Shown here in pieces: positions 6,840 to 16,882 of a DNA stretch of 64,000 nucleotides. This DNA is from Lentisphaerota bacterium (GTDB lineage Bacteria > Verrucomicrobiota > Lentisphaeria > Victivallales > Victivallaceae). The stretch is taken from assembly GCA_015061605.1 (NCBI GenBank), contig SUWH01000004.1, positions 44,884 through 108,883 of the forward strand. The letters run 5' to 3'. How positions within the stretch are numbered: position 1 is the stretch's first letter; each line of letters opens with the position of its first letter. The notes under the pieces are model-generated. The model was given only the letters and a program-made list of their open reading frames with translations. It ran no database searches and was not told the origin of the DNA. The position numbers and the translations under genes were made by a program.

Positions 6840-7712
6840 ATGCAAAATATGACACTCGATCTTTTTTTAAGTGATGAAGTTCAAGGGTTACTGGACGATT
6901 TTGCCGCATTGCTCGACGTCCGGGTAACTTTTTTTTCTCTTTCCGGCGAATGTCTGCGCCGGGGCAAGGAGATGCGAAATTGCGACTACTGCCATATCAT
7001 CCAGAATGAACTTGCCAACCGCGACCAATGTCTGGCAATGGATTGCAGCAAGCGCAATGAAGTCCTGCAAAGCGGGAAAGACATATCTTACCGCTGTCAT
7101 GCCGGTTTATATGAATGTCTGGCAGTCGTCAGGCTGAAAGATCGTCCGGCCGGTTTTGTAATGATGGGGCAATTCAGATTGGAAGGGGATCAAATGCCGG
7201 ACTTTCCCGGTCTTGATGCTGCCCGGAAACGCAAATTGACAAATGCCTACAATGCGCTGCCCTGTTTCAGCAAAGAAAAACTTCAGGCGATAACCGGCGT
7301 ACTGCGAACTCTCATTGATTATATCACGGTCAGAGAACTTGCGGTACTGCGCGGAGATTTTTTACGTCAGGAGATCAATAAATATATTGAACGCCACGTA
7401 ACAGAAGATATCCGGCTGCCGGATATGGCGCGTAAACTTGGAAGAAGCGTATCATCCATTTCCCAGTTTTTACGGAAAAATCATCACACCAGCTTCAAAA
7501 ACCTCCATCTGGAAGCCAGATTGAAACTGGCAGAACAGTATTGGCAGAACAACCCGGATGCCACGGTTGCCGAAACCGCATTTGCCGCAGGTTTCCGGGA
7601 CCAATTCTATTTTTCAAGAGTCTTCAGCCGGATGCGCGGCATGCCGCCGGGCAAATATCACGCCCGGCTCAAAGAGGCGATAAATAAAAAACCGCATGAT
7701 CCCGCCGAATAA
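6840..7712 (+). CDS. AraC-family regulator with PocR ligand-sensing domain
   Basis: The N-terminal ~170 residues match the PocR sensory domain: a Cys-rich core with CDYCHIIQ, MDCSKRNEV and YRCHAGLYECLAVV. The C-terminal ~100 residues are a double helix-turn-helix of AraC type (LPDMARKLGRSVSSISQFLRK, then VAETAFAAGFRDQFYFSRVF). PocR-type domains sense small metabolites. Start 6840 is favoured over an upstream in-frame codon because CCGGGAAA precedes it. The divergent position suggests control of nahK by a sugar or its phosphate. Confidence 0.85.
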   Translation: MQNMTLDLFLSDEVQGLLDDFAALLDVRVTFFSLSGECLRRGKEMRNCDYCHIIQNELANRDQCLAMDCSKRNEVLQSGKDISYRCHAGLYECLAVVRLKDRPAGFVMMGQFRLEGDQMPDFPGLDAARKRKLTNAYNALPCFSKEKLQAITGVLRTLIDYITVRELAVLRGDFLRQEINKYIERHVTEDIRLPDMARKLGRSVSSISQFLRKNHHTSFKNLHLEARLKLAEQYWQNNPDATVAETAFAAGFRDQFYFSRVFSRMRGMPPGKYHARLKEAINKKPHDPAE

Positions 7713-7731
7713 AAACAGCAGAGCCTGCAAC

Positions 7732-7896
7732 TTAATAAAAATTATACGGATTGATCTCCCATTCGCCGGGAGAATTCTGCGGGATCGGACTGTAACCGTT
7801 GCGTTCGATTTCAGTACACCCCGCCGCAAGCAGAAACAACAACGCCGCCACAATAACCGTGACGGCGCGTTTGATTTTTACAATCGATGTACTCAC
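7732..7896 (-). CDS. Small lipoprotein (54 residues), GTG start
   Basis: On the minus strand, GTG at 7894-7896 opens a 54-codon frame with a lipoprotein signal (VIVAALLFLLAAGC) and a short, Pro/Asn/Tyr-rich mature peptide ending EINPYNFY. The GTG overlaps the TGA of the upstream small gene (GTGA), a typical sign of coupled translation. The lipobox together with the coupling argues for a real gene. No family is recognised; outer-membrane anchoring is inferred. Confidence 0.7.
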   Translation of the reverse strand: MSTSIVKIKRAVTVIVAALLFLLAAGCTEIERNGYSPIPQNSPGEWEINPYNFY

Positions 7897-8027
7897 TTAA
7901 AAAACCTTTTGGGCAGAGTTTCAAGCAAACTGTAATCACGCATTTCCAAAACCTGAAACGCCAATGTTGCAGCGATCGCTAAAAAGGTGAGAATTATCAT
8001 CACCGTGAAAAATTTTGATTTCCACAT
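7893..8027 (-). CDS. Small single-pass membrane protein (44 residues)
   Basis: The frame ATG 8025-8027 to TGA 7893-7895 encodes 44 residues with one hydrophobic segment (about 6-27, VMIILTFLAIAATLAFQVL) after a short basic start and a polar C-terminus ending LPKRFFK. AAAAGGG lies about eight bases upstream. It stands 23 bp after the coiled-coil membrane protein gene and is coupled to the small lipoprotein gene that follows. Function unknown. Membrane insertion is predicted from the hydrophobic run only. Confidence 0.7.
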   Translation of the reverse strand: MWKSKFFTVMIILTFLAIAATLAFQVLEMRDYSLLETLPKRFFK

Positions 8028-8050
8028 ATTCGTTATACCCTTTTCGCAGA

Positions 8051-9325
8051 TTACCTGGCTTCAGCCTTGTAGAGAACGATGTCACCGACTTTTACATCAG
8101 CTCCGGCGGGCAAGTCAACCACAGACTCTTTTTCGCCGACTTTGACGATCTTACTGGAAGCGATATATTCATCTTTTGCGGCCAATTCGGTACTGTTGAG
8201 AACCGCGCCGTCAGCGTTATACCAGGTTGCCGGATTGACATCGGAACTGGGACGCACGATCATCAACTCGATACCGCTGGCAAGATTGAGGCAGATTTTA
8301 ACACTCTCTCCGGTTTTGGCATCTTTCTGATAAACCACGCTCTTTTCGCCGAGGTCGATCACAAAGTAACCGTATTCTTTGGAGACTCCGATGATTTTTC
8401 CGCAAAGTCTGGAAAGGGCAGCCTCGGAACCGGGTTTCCACGCAACAAACTCCTCGCTGACGCCGATAGATTTACGAAGTGCGGCAAGCTTTTCGGCAGT
8501 TTCGGCTTTTGCTTTTACAGCAGCGAGCCGCTGACTTTCTTTAGCTTTCACGCTCCGGTTCAAACCGGCGATCTCCCGTTTGGCTTTGGCAAGCTCTTTT
8601 GCCAGACTGTTGACCTCTCCGATTTTTTTGCTCACAGCAGCTTTGACATTTTTGATACCGGTATCGCGGCTGGAATCAGAAACAGAAACCCGGGCACCGG
8701 CAATCCGGGCGATTTCAGACAGCGCATTGCGGTAGGAGTTGCTGTTATCAACAGTCTTGGAGATAAAATCACTGAATGGACGCAGAGCATTTCTTGCGTT
8801 ATTGTCTTTTTCTTTCAAATCAACGACATTGACACCGCCGCGCCCTTTGGCGATGCGGGCGATCTCGGCATAAGCATCATTGCGGCGGGAAAGAACGGAA
8901 TTGAGTTTGCGTCCGACTGCCGCGGTACTGCTGTCATACTTATCGATCATCATAAAGCTGCTGACATCACTGCCGCTCATGCCGCGTTTCAGATCACTGC
9001 TCAAAGCATTATCGATCTTTGCCAGAGAATCAGCCATGAAGTCACGCTGGGAGATGATGTTCTTTCCCTGCGTACTGATTTTCGGCAGTTTGGAATCAAG
9101 ATCAGCATATTTCTCATGGGCAAGGACTTCAGTTGTCAGATCTTTGGCATAGTCGGTACCGCTGTTCTGATCCAGCGCTTTGGAAGTCTCATAAATAGCT
9201 TTTGCCATTTTTTCATGCCCTTTGACGAATTGGGCGCGCTTCTCAAAGAGGAAGTAGGAGCAGACCGCACTTGCTGCCGCAAAGAGAAAAATAAAGATGC
9301 TGAGGATAATGTTGAGAACTTTCAT
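8051..9325 (-). CDS. Membrane-anchored coiled-coil protein of unknown function
   Basis: The 424-residue protein has one N-terminal membrane helix (about 5-26). A long Ala/Lys/Glu/Asp-rich region follows, coiled-coil-like around 225-285 (SLAKELAKAKREIAGLNRSVKAK and on, before the AALRKSIG segment). The C-terminal domain is beta-rich with a repeated GKIIGVSKEYGYFVIDLGEKS pattern and VKVGDIVLYKAEAR at the end. The layout of helix, coiled coil and beta domain recalls periplasmic scaffold proteins such as MreC, but I see no MreC signature. It is the first gene of an operon with two small membrane or lipid-anchored proteins and has a good promoter at 9407-9435. Confidence 0.7.
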   Translation of the reverse strand: MKVLNIILSIFIFLFAAASAVCSYFLFEKRAQFVKGHEKMAKAIYETSKALDQNSGTDYAKDLTTEVLAHEKYADLDSKLPKISTQGKNIISQRDFMADSLAKIDNALSSDLKRGMSGSDVSSFMMIDKYDSSTAAVGRKLNSVLSRRNDAYAEIARIAKGRGGVNVVDLKEKDNNARNALRPFSDFISKTVDNSNSYRNALSEIARIAGARVSVSDSSRDTGIKNVKAAVSKKIGEVNSLAKELAKAKREIAGLNRSVKAKESQRLAAVKAKAETAEKLAALRKSIGVSEEFVAWKPGSEAALSRLCGKIIGVSKEYGYFVIDLGEKSVVYQKDAKTGESVKICLNLASGIELMIVRPSSDVNPATWYNADGAVLNSTELAAKDEYIASSKIVKVGEKESVVDLPAGADVKVGDIVLYKAEAR

Positions 9326-9406
9326 ACCACTTTAACCTTACTTATAATTAAAAAACTTTAAACAATCCAATGTCAAAAAACGTGTCAAAAATAATAACAC
9401 TTTGAA

Positions 9407-9435
9407 AATTTAGCACCATCGGAGCTGATTGTCAA
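9407..9435 (-). promoter_or_regulatory. Sigma70-type promoter of the coiled-coil protein operon
   Basis: Minus strand: TTGACA (9430-9435), a 17-bp spacer and TAAATT (9407-9412), about 80 bp upstream of the ATG at 9325. Confidence 0.65.
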
Positions 9436-9494
9436 ATCGACATGGCACTTTTTTGCAAACATTTTGCATTTTTTCTTAAAAAAACGGATTTTCC

Positions 9495-9752
9495 TTAAAG
9501 AATAAAACGGACTCCGTCCAAATTCTTCAATTTTTCTCCGACTGCATTTGCATCATCTTTTGACGATGCAAGAAAAGTCATCCGGAGTGTCTTGTAGGTG
9601 CCGCTGCCGGAGGCTGCCCCCGGTTCAATCTTAAGTTCATCCACACCCATATTGCGAACAGCAGCTTCGACAGCATCACATTTATCGCTCCGGCAGAAAA
9701 TCCGGTATTCCCAATCGCGCGGAAACACGATTTCAGCATTTTTGTCACTCAT
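9495..9752 (-). CDS. DUF493 (YbeD-like) family protein
   Basis: The 85-residue protein has the DUF493 layout: PRDWEYRIFCRS near the start, a GTYKTLRMTFLASS strand and a C-terminal helix with LDGVRFIL. It resembles E. coli YbeD, a small ferredoxin-like fold protein of unclear role. It lies six bases downstream of the cysteine desulfurase gene on the same strand, so the two are likely one operon. Confidence 0.75.
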   Translation of the reverse strand: MSDKNAEIVFPRDWEYRIFCRSDKCDAVEAAVRNMGVDELKIEPGAASGSGTYKTLRMTFLASSKDDANAVGEKLKNLDGVRFIL

Positions 9753-9758
9753 AAAAAC

Positions 9759-10943
9759 TCATCCTTTCCAATAAGGGGAAATTTCCCGCAGACGGGAGAT
9801 TACCGGCGGCAGTTTTCCGGAAACAAAATCGACATCTTCCATCGTGTTATAACGGGAGAAGCTGAAACGGATCGTTCCATGCGCCGCGCTGTAAGGTATC
9901 CCCATGGCGCGCAGGACGTGGGACGGCTCCAAACTGCCGGTGGTGCAGGCACTCCCGCTTGAAGCACAGATACCGAACATATCCAGCAGCATCAGAATGC
10001 TTTCACCCTCGATACACTCAAAACTTATGGAAGAAGTTCCCGGCAGACGGTTTTCCAGATCGCCGTTGACACGTACTTGCGGGATGGCTTCAATGATACG
10101 GCGTTCCAATTCGTTGCGCATTGCGGAAAGTTCAGCATATTCTTTATCCAGTATCTCCGCACTGATCCGGCACGCTTCGCCCAGACCGATGATACTGGCA
10201 ACGTTTTCAGTACCGCCGCGGCGGGAACGTTCCTGATGCCCGCCGTAGATCAGCGGAGTAAAACGGATCCTGCGCCGGACAAAAAGTGCGCCGACCCCTT
10301 TGGGCGCATGAAGTTTATGTCCGGAAATGGTCAGAAAATCGACACCGGTGTCATCCACATCTATTTTGACTTTTCCTGCCGCCTGAACCGCATCAGTGTG
10401 AAACAACGCACCTTTACTGTGAGCGATCGAACAGGCTTCTTTGATGGGAAAGATGGTTCCGGTTTCATTGTTTGCCCACATCAGAGAGACGACTGCGGTA
10501 TTTTCATCGGTCTCTTTTTCAAGAACGTCCATATCGAGTCTGCCTCTGGCATCCACCGGGATTTTGACGATTTCATAACCGCGCCGTGCCAATTCATCGC
10601 AATAGTGAAGAACGGCGGGGTGTTCAACGACCGAAGTGATGACTTTTTTGCGTTCCGGTTTGGCGCACACTGCGGAATTGAGTGCGGCGTTATCCCCCTC
10701 GGTCCCGCAACTGGTAAAGATGATTTCAGTGGCATGGCCGTCTCTATCGCGCCATTTTGCGCCGAGCAATCCGGCGACCTGACACCGGGCATTTTCTATC
10801 TTTTCCGCCACGCCGCCGCCGAAGCGGTGGATACTGGACGGGTTGCCGTACATCTCGCAAAAATACGGCATCATAACTTCAAGAACTTCCGGAGCAACTC
10901 TGGTGGTGGCGTTGTTGTCCAGATAGACGACTTTGTTTTCCAT
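9759..10943 (-). CDS. Cysteine desulfurase (NifS/IscS family)
   Basis: The 394-residue PLP enzyme begins with VYLDNNATT. It has the HTDAVQAAGK segment that holds the PLP-nitrogen Asp, the PLP lysine in SGHKLHAPKG, and the persulfide cysteine in SSGSACTTGSLEPSHVL. It transfers sulfur from cysteine to acceptors for Fe-S clusters or tRNA thiolation. No iscU or other scaffold gene is nearby, so IscS and NifS cannot be separated. The start at 10943 fits the family's N-terminus; a GGAG lies about 12 bases upstream. Divergent from a second class V aminotransferase. Confidence 0.9.
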   Translation of the reverse strand: MENKVVYLDNNATTRVAPEVLEVMMPYFCEMYGNPSSIHRFGGGVAEKIENARCQVAGLLGAKWRDRDGHATEIIFTSCGTEGDNAALNSAVCAKPERKKVITSVVEHPAVLHYCDELARRGYEIVKIPVDARGRLDMDVLEKETDENTAVVSLMWANNETGTIFPIKEACSIAHSKGALFHTDAVQAAGKVKIDVDDTGVDFLTISGHKLHAPKGVGALFVRRRIRFTPLIYGGHQERSRRGGTENVASIIGLGEACRISAEILDKEYAELSAMRNELERRIIEAIPQVRVNGDLENRLPGTSSISFECIEGESILMLLDMFGICASSGSACTTGSLEPSHVLRAMGIPYSAAHGTIRFSFSRYNTMEDVDFVSGKLPPVISRLREISPYWKG

Positions 10944-11076
10944 AATTGAACTTTTCTCCCAACGTTGAAACGTCATTCTTATAGAATATCACATTTTTTG
11001 AAAATTTCAACCTTTTTATCTTGAAAACTGCATTGAAAACAGCTATTTTATGCCAATAAACATCGGGGTAATGTGA

Positions 11077-12159
11077 ATGATCCAATATTTTGACAATGCA
11101 GCGGCATCAGTACCGCTGCCGGAAGTTCTTGATTTTTACCGGCGATCTCTTTTGGAGGATTTTGCAAATCAGGAGGCTGTTCATCTGCTCGGTTATCAAT
11201 TGAGAAAAAAACTGGATGATGCGGCAAAGGAGCTTTGCCTGGCATTGCTTGATGACACAGAAAACCATCAGGTCATCTGGGCAGGAAGTGCAACGGAGTG
11301 CTTCCGGATCATTGCCGGATATCTTTCCGGAAGCCGGGTATTTGCCAGCAAACTGGAACACCCTGCCCTGATTGCCAATTTTCAAAAACACACCGATTTG
11401 AAACTGCTGGATATTTCCCGCGACGGAAAAATAACCGTTCCGGCAGAAAGAGAAAATTGTGATGCGGTAATATTCCACCATGTCCAAAGTGAAACCGGGA
11501 TCATTCAGGATTTGCCCGCGCTCTTTTCCGCATTCCCCGAAGCGCTCCATATGACCGATGCTGTACAGAGTGCGGGAAAAATACCTCTGTGCAAAGCTGC
11601 TGATCTGCACATTGTCTCCGGGGTAAAATTCGGTTGTCCGGGCGGCGCGGCGGTGATCTGGAAAAAATCTGCCGAAAAGTTGCAGAAACTTGCCGCTTTT
11701 GCTGAAAATATGCGCCACAAGGATTATTCATTATCCAGAGTGAATGTCCCGCTGTGCCGCACCCTTGCCTTTGCGGCACGTTTGAGAGCGGAACGGCAGA
11801 AAAACGATTTTGAAAAAGTTTCAGCATTGAATTTGCGTTTGCGTCAGCAGCTTGCAGAAGCGGGGATCTATCCTTTACTTCCGGAAAGCACTCCGGTTTC
11901 GCCCTATATCATAAACTTTTTTCTCCCCGGTATCCAGACTGCGGTCGTGGTAAGAGCTTTGTCGGAACAGGGGATTTACTGTGCCAGCGGCAGTGCCTGC
12001 GCCGCTGAAGCCGGAGGGCCGAGTCCGGCTCTGCTGGCTCTGGGAAAAAGTAAAAAAGATGCTTTCAGCGGACTGCGGATAAGTTTTGATGCAGCGACAG
12101 CAGAAAATGATGTGGATTTTTTGGCTTCTTCTTTAAAAAAGGTGTTGAAAAATTACTGA
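11077..12159 (+). CDS. Second, divergent cysteine desulfurase-like enzyme
   Basis: The 360-residue class V aminotransferase starts FDNAAASVPLPEV. It has HMTDAVQSAGK, a PLP-lysine region SGVKFGCPGG and a cysteine loop CASGSACAAEAGGPSPALLALG, so all catalytic elements are present. The sequence is far from its divergent neighbour at 9759-10943 and shorter; the canonical SGHK is SGVK here, with His replaced by Val. The two genes share a 133-bp control region. The substrate may be cysteine or a related amino acid; this cannot be decided from sequence. Confidence 0.8.
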   Translation: MIQYFDNAAASVPLPEVLDFYRRSLLEDFANQEAVHLLGYQLRKKLDDAAKELCLALLDDTENHQVIWAGSATECFRIIAGYLSGSRVFASKLEHPALIANFQKHTDLKLLDISRDGKITVPAERENCDAVIFHHVQSETGIIQDLPALFSAFPEALHMTDAVQSAGKIPLCKAADLHIVSGVKFGCPGGAAVIWKKSAEKLQKLAAFAENMRHKDYSLSRVNVPLCRTLAFAARLRAERQKNDFEKVSALNLRLRQQLAEAGIYPLLPESTPVSPYIINFFLPGIQTAVVVRALSEQGIYCASGSACAAEAGGPSPALLALGKSKKDAFSGLRISFDAATAENDVDFLASSLKKVLKNY

Positions 12160-12220
12160 TTTGATATTATCTTTTACCCGTGCATTTATATCAACACTCT
12201 AAATCCCTGTGAGGAGCCGT

Positions 12221-13426
12221 ATGCTTAAAAATCTTCTTGCTGTTTCGGGAGCCTTTTTTCTGGCTCTGTCGCCGTTGTCGCGCCTTGAAGGGCGCATCAT
12301 TGAGATCCGCAAAAAAGCTGAACTCAATCCCACAGTATATTTTTCCGGAGTCCCCGGCAATCCGGCATTGAGCAAGGAGATCCAAACCTTTCTCGGAGTT
12401 TGCGGCTGGTTCGATATAACCAACCGGAGCGATAACGCAGATTACACGATTACCGCCGAAAATTCCGGAAACCGTATCATCATCCGCCTCATTCACGGCA
12501 AAAAGCCGATCGCGGCGTGGAGTCTGCCGGCTTCAGCAAACAGCAGGGAACTTGCAAAGACCGCGGTCGATGCCATTATCGAACGTGCCTTTGAACAGCT
12601 CAAAGTCCGCAGTTTCTGCCGTTCCCGCATCGCTTTTACCGCCGAAAGCGCTCCGGGTATACGCAATGTTTTTGTTTGTGACATCGACGGTGGAAATGTT
12701 CAGCAAATAACCAATTACCGGACTCTCAATGTAGAACCGAACTGGAGTCCGGACGGCAGAACGATCTATTTTTCCAAGTACAACCGTTCCGGCATTTCCA
12801 TCGTTGAAACCACGGTCGCAACTCCGCGCCGCAGCCGGATAATTTCCAGTTCACGCGGGATCAATACCGGCGCGGCAGTAAGTCCGGACGGTTCCATGAT
12901 GGCGGTGATTTTGAGCCCGGATCATCAGGTCGATTTGTACTGCCTCGGCTTAAAGCGCAGAGAACGGCGGCGGCTCACCCGCGGCATCGCAGTCGAAGCC
13001 TCTCCGTGCTGGAGCCCGGACGGACAGAAAATCGCTTTTGTCAGCGACCGCCGGGGCAATCCGCGTATATTTATCAGCGACACCTACGGCAGAAATACTC
13101 AACTTATCCCTTCCATCGGTAATGATGCGGTCACTCCGGCATGGTCAAAGGATGGAAAAATAGCTTACGCCGCCCGCATCAACGGAAACTACACCATTGC
13201 AGTCTACAATCCGGCGACCGGAGAAAACCGCCGCGTGGTCGAACTCCCCGGAAACTGGGAATCTCCCGAATGGGCAGCCGACAACCGTCAGGTGGTCTGC
13301 AAACGTACCACAGGAAAAAATTCCGCGCTGTATGTCATCGACACCAGAACCGGTAAAACCCGGCTGCTGCTGCAAACATCTTCGCGGCTCTTTGATCCAT
13401 CCTGGTCGCCCTGCGCAAAAAAATAA
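12221..13426 (+). CDS. TolB-like periplasmic beta-propeller protein
   Basis: The 401-residue protein has a signal peptide, an N-terminal alpha/beta domain (to about 145) and a C-terminal propeller with PD40 repeats (WSPDGRTIYFSK, SPDGSMMAVI, WSPDGQKIAFVSDR, WSKDGKIAYAAR). This is the domain order of TolB, which links the outer-membrane Tol-Pal system to the periplasm. No tolA, tolQ, tolR or pal genes are in the window, so I do not give the symbol. ATG 12221 is chosen because GAGGAG lies at 12211-12216. The gene is followed by folC on the same strand. Confidence 0.8.
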   Translation: MLKNLLAVSGAFFLALSPLSRLEGRIIEIRKKAELNPTVYFSGVPGNPALSKEIQTFLGVCGWFDITNRSDNADYTITAENSGNRIIIRLIHGKKPIAAWSLPASANSRELAKTAVDAIIERAFEQLKVRSFCRSRIAFTAESAPGIRNVFVCDIDGGNVQQITNYRTLNVEPNWSPDGRTIYFSKYNRSGISIVETTVATPRRSRIISSSRGINTGAAVSPDGSMMAVILSPDHQVDLYCLGLKRRERRRLTRGIAVEASPCWSPDGQKIAFVSDRRGNPRIFISDTYGRNTQLIPSIGNDAVTPAWSKDGKIAYAARINGNYTIAVYNPATGENRRVVELPGNWESPEWAADNRQVVCKRTTGKNSALYVIDTRTGKTRLLLQTSSRLFDPSWSPCAKK

Positions 13427-13448
13427 CATTGTATGAGAGGTGTTGATA

Positions 13449-14723
13449 ATGTCATTCAGTACATCTGCATTTTTTGACCGGCTGGAAATGTTTTCGATCC
13501 GGCTCGGTCTGGAATCCACCCGGGAACTGGCTCATCTCGCCGGAAATCCGGAAAATTCTTTGCGCTTCATCCATATCGCCGGAACCAACGGCAAAGGTTC
13601 GACCGGAGCAATGCTGGAACGCACGCTGCGGGAAGCGGGCTTTTCCACCGGATTTTACACCTCTCCACATCTCATTGATGTCCGGGAACGTTTCCGCATC
13701 AACGGCAAAACGGTCGATGAGGAAACTTTTGAATACTGGGGAAAATATCTCGCCGATATAGCCGGAACTAAATACAGCTATTTTGAATACGCAACCGTCC
13801 TCGCCATGCTGATTTTCAAAGCCGCCAAATGCGATGTTGTCGTCTGGGAAACCGGTCTGGGCGGACGGCTCTGTGCCACCAATATCGTCACGCCGCAACT
13901 GTGCATAATCACCAATATCGCCCTCGATCATACCGACCACCTCGGGGACACCATTGCCAAAATCGCCGCTGAAAAAGCGGGGATCATCAAACGCGGCGTG
14001 CCGCTGGTATGCGGAAAACTTCCTGATGATGCAAAAGCGGTTATTGAAGCCAGAGCGCAGGAAATGGATGTAAAAGTATTTCCCTGCCGCGAAGCTGTTC
14101 CGGAAAAATATACCCTTTTACCGGGTGATGACGGCGTGCCGCTGCAGAAATTCACCTACGACAACCGCGAAATAACTCTTGCTCTTCCCGGAAGAATGCA
14201 GCGCGAAAACTTCCGCATCGTCTACGAAGCTCTGGAAATTTTGAGCAAACAATGGAACTTCAACTTTGAAACCGCCCTTGAAGGCTTGAGCAAAGTGCGC
14301 TGGCCGGGCAGATTTCAAAGGATCGGCGACCGGATGATCCTTGACGGCGGACACAATCCGGACGGCACCGCCGCCCTCGCTGAAGCACTGAATGAACTTT
14401 ACCCGGGCGAGAAATTCACCACCGTATACGCCGCATTCGCCAATAAAAATGCCGGAGAATGTGTGCAGAATCTTTCAAAATTCACGGAGCAGTTCATCTT
14501 CACTTCCCCGGGGACCTGGAACCGCAAGGCCTTCAAACCGGAGGAGTTGATCAGCTTTGCTTCACAATGCAATATTCCGGCAAACGGCAATCCGGTGCCG
14601 CTGAAAGCGGTGGAAGAGGCGTTGAAAATCTCCCCGCGCCGGGTGATAATTTCCGGTTCACTTTATCTTGCCGGAGAAGTCCTCCAACACTATATGCCGC
14701 TTGAATCAACACTGGATATATAA
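13449..14723 (+). CDS. folC: Folylpolyglutamate/dihydrofolate synthase
   Basis: The 424-residue Mur-ligase-type enzyme has the ATP-binding loop GTNGKGST (residues 45-52), FYTSPHLIDVRERFRING, WETGLGGRLCATN and the C-terminal DGGHNPDG motif. It adds glutamate to folates and, in many bacteria, makes dihydrofolate from dihydropteroate. ATG 13449 is preceded by GAGAGG at good distance; GTG 13440 in the same frame is less likely. A large hairpin lies downstream. Confidence 0.9.
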   Translation: MSFSTSAFFDRLEMFSIRLGLESTRELAHLAGNPENSLRFIHIAGTNGKGSTGAMLERTLREAGFSTGFYTSPHLIDVRERFRINGKTVDEETFEYWGKYLADIAGTKYSYFEYATVLAMLIFKAAKCDVVVWETGLGGRLCATNIVTPQLCIITNIALDHTDHLGDTIAKIAAEKAGIIKRGVPLVCGKLPDDAKAVIEARAQEMDVKVFPCREAVPEKYTLLPGDDGVPLQKFTYDNREITLALPGRMQRENFRIVYEALEILSKQWNFNFETALEGLSKVRWPGRFQRIGDRMILDGGHNPDGTAALAEALNELYPGEKFTTVYAAFANKNAGECVQNLSKFTEQFIFTSPGTWNRKAFKPEELISFASQCNIPANGNPVPLKAVEEALKISPRRVIISGSLYLAGEVLQHYMPLESTLDI

Positions 14724-14823
14724 CGGCGCGATATCGCTCCTTGCGTAACTGGCGAGACGCCTCTCGTCCGACCAACGGGAGGACAAAACACTTCGCTTTT
14801 TTTTGAAAAAGGATAGGGGGTCC

Positions 14824-14877
14824 GGGGGGAAGGGAAAAACTTTTTTTCACGGGAAAAAAAGTTTTTCCCTTCCCCCC
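14824..14877. terminator. Perfect 24-bp inverted repeat between convergent folC and tgt
   Basis: The left arm 14824-14847 and right arm 14854-14877 are exact reverse complements, separated by the 6-nt loop CACGGG. The arms run from a G6 block through purine-rich sequence to T7, and back from A7 to C6. It sits between converging gene ends, as expected for a two-way terminator, but has no terminal U tract on either strand. Just upstream, 14724-14800 carries GCGATATCGC (14728-14737) and GACAAAACAC, motifs shared with the other repeat-rich gaps. Confidence 0.6.
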
Positions 14878-14889
14878 GATGCCATCGAC

Positions 14890-15996
<1,107 letters not shown>

Positions 15997-16545
15997 TTAC
16001 AGCTCCACAAACATTCCTTTGAACAATTCCCGGCATTCAGCTTCCAATCCGAGTGCCGCCGCCAGTTTCCCCGCAAATGCATAAACCGCCCCGGGGCCTT
16101 TGCCGGTAACGATATTGCCGTCGATTTCGGCGGGAGCATCGGTATATTTTGCACCGTTGAGATAGGTGTCAAAACGGGGGTACATGGTGAATTTTTTACC
16201 ATCCAGCAATCCGGCTTTCGCCAGAACGATGGGGGCGGCACAGATGGCGGAAATGATTTTTCCGGCACGAGCCATTTCAGAAAGCCAGCAGCCGACCGCA
16301 ACAGATTCATAAAGCGTAGTTGCTCCGGGAAGACCGCCGGGCAGGAAGATGGCATCGAAATCTTCCGGAGTCAATTCATCAAGCAGCGCGTCAGCGCGCA
16401 AAGTGATGTTGTGAGCTCCGTTGAGTTCGCTATTTTCCAATCCGGCGATAGTGACACCGGCATTCAGACGGCGCAGACAATCAACAGTGGCAATAAGTTC
16501 AGTTTCTTCAAAACCGTCGGCTACAACGGCGATAATTTTTTTCAT
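15997..16545 (-). CDS. DJ-1/PfpI family protein (YajL-like)
   Basis: The 182-residue protein has the family's N-terminal strand KKIIAVVADGFEETELI with the conserved Glu, and the nucleophile elbow ISAICAAPIVLAKAGLL, where Cys is the reactive residue. Members act as glyoxalase III-like or covalent chaperone-like stress proteins. It is the first gene of an operon with tgt. Confidence 0.85.
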   Translation of the reverse strand: MKKIIAVVADGFEETELIATVDCLRRLNAGVTIAGLENSELNGAHNITLRADALLDELTPEDFDAIFLPGGLPGATTLYESVAVGCWLSEMARAGKIISAICAAPIVLAKAGLLDGKKFTMYPRFDTYLNGAKYTDAPAEIDGNIVTGKGPGAVYAFAGKLAAALGLEAECRELFKGMFVEL

Positions 16546-16641
16546 GATGCAAATTCTCCGTAAATAAAAATTACTCCGCTAAAATATACATTTACCGGAA
16601 CATTATTGCAAGCCGGAAAAGATAAAATATTCTATCTCAAG

Positions 16642-16670
16642 TTGAAATTTTGCTTTTGCAGTGCTATATT
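16642..16670 (+). promoter_or_regulatory. Sigma70-type promoter upstream of the nuclease gene
   Basis: TTGAAA (16642-16647), 17-bp spacer, TATATT (16665-16670). Transcription would begin near 16677, giving a leader of about 275 nt before the nuclease ATG. Confidence 0.6.
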
Positions 16671-16882
16671 GTGGAGTGTTTGTTTAAACCAACAGGAAAG
16701 GAAAAATATCAACATAAAAATCTTGAATTGATAAATTGTATATAGCATAAAAAGGCTACTTCAGCAAACTACCACCTTGTAAAAACAGCCTTCTGACGGA
16801 AGTATTTTGTGCCGTGTATTGTCATATACACGGTGCATTTCTGCTTTGTATTCCGTTGGACGCTGTGGTAGGCGGGCTGAAG

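Noticed and set aside
8015..9361. 448-codon rightward frame opposite the coiled-coil protein gene
   Set aside because: It is the antisense of a better gene with promoter, ribosome site and operon context; its composition (Phe/Asp/Gly-rich) is that of a shadow frame.
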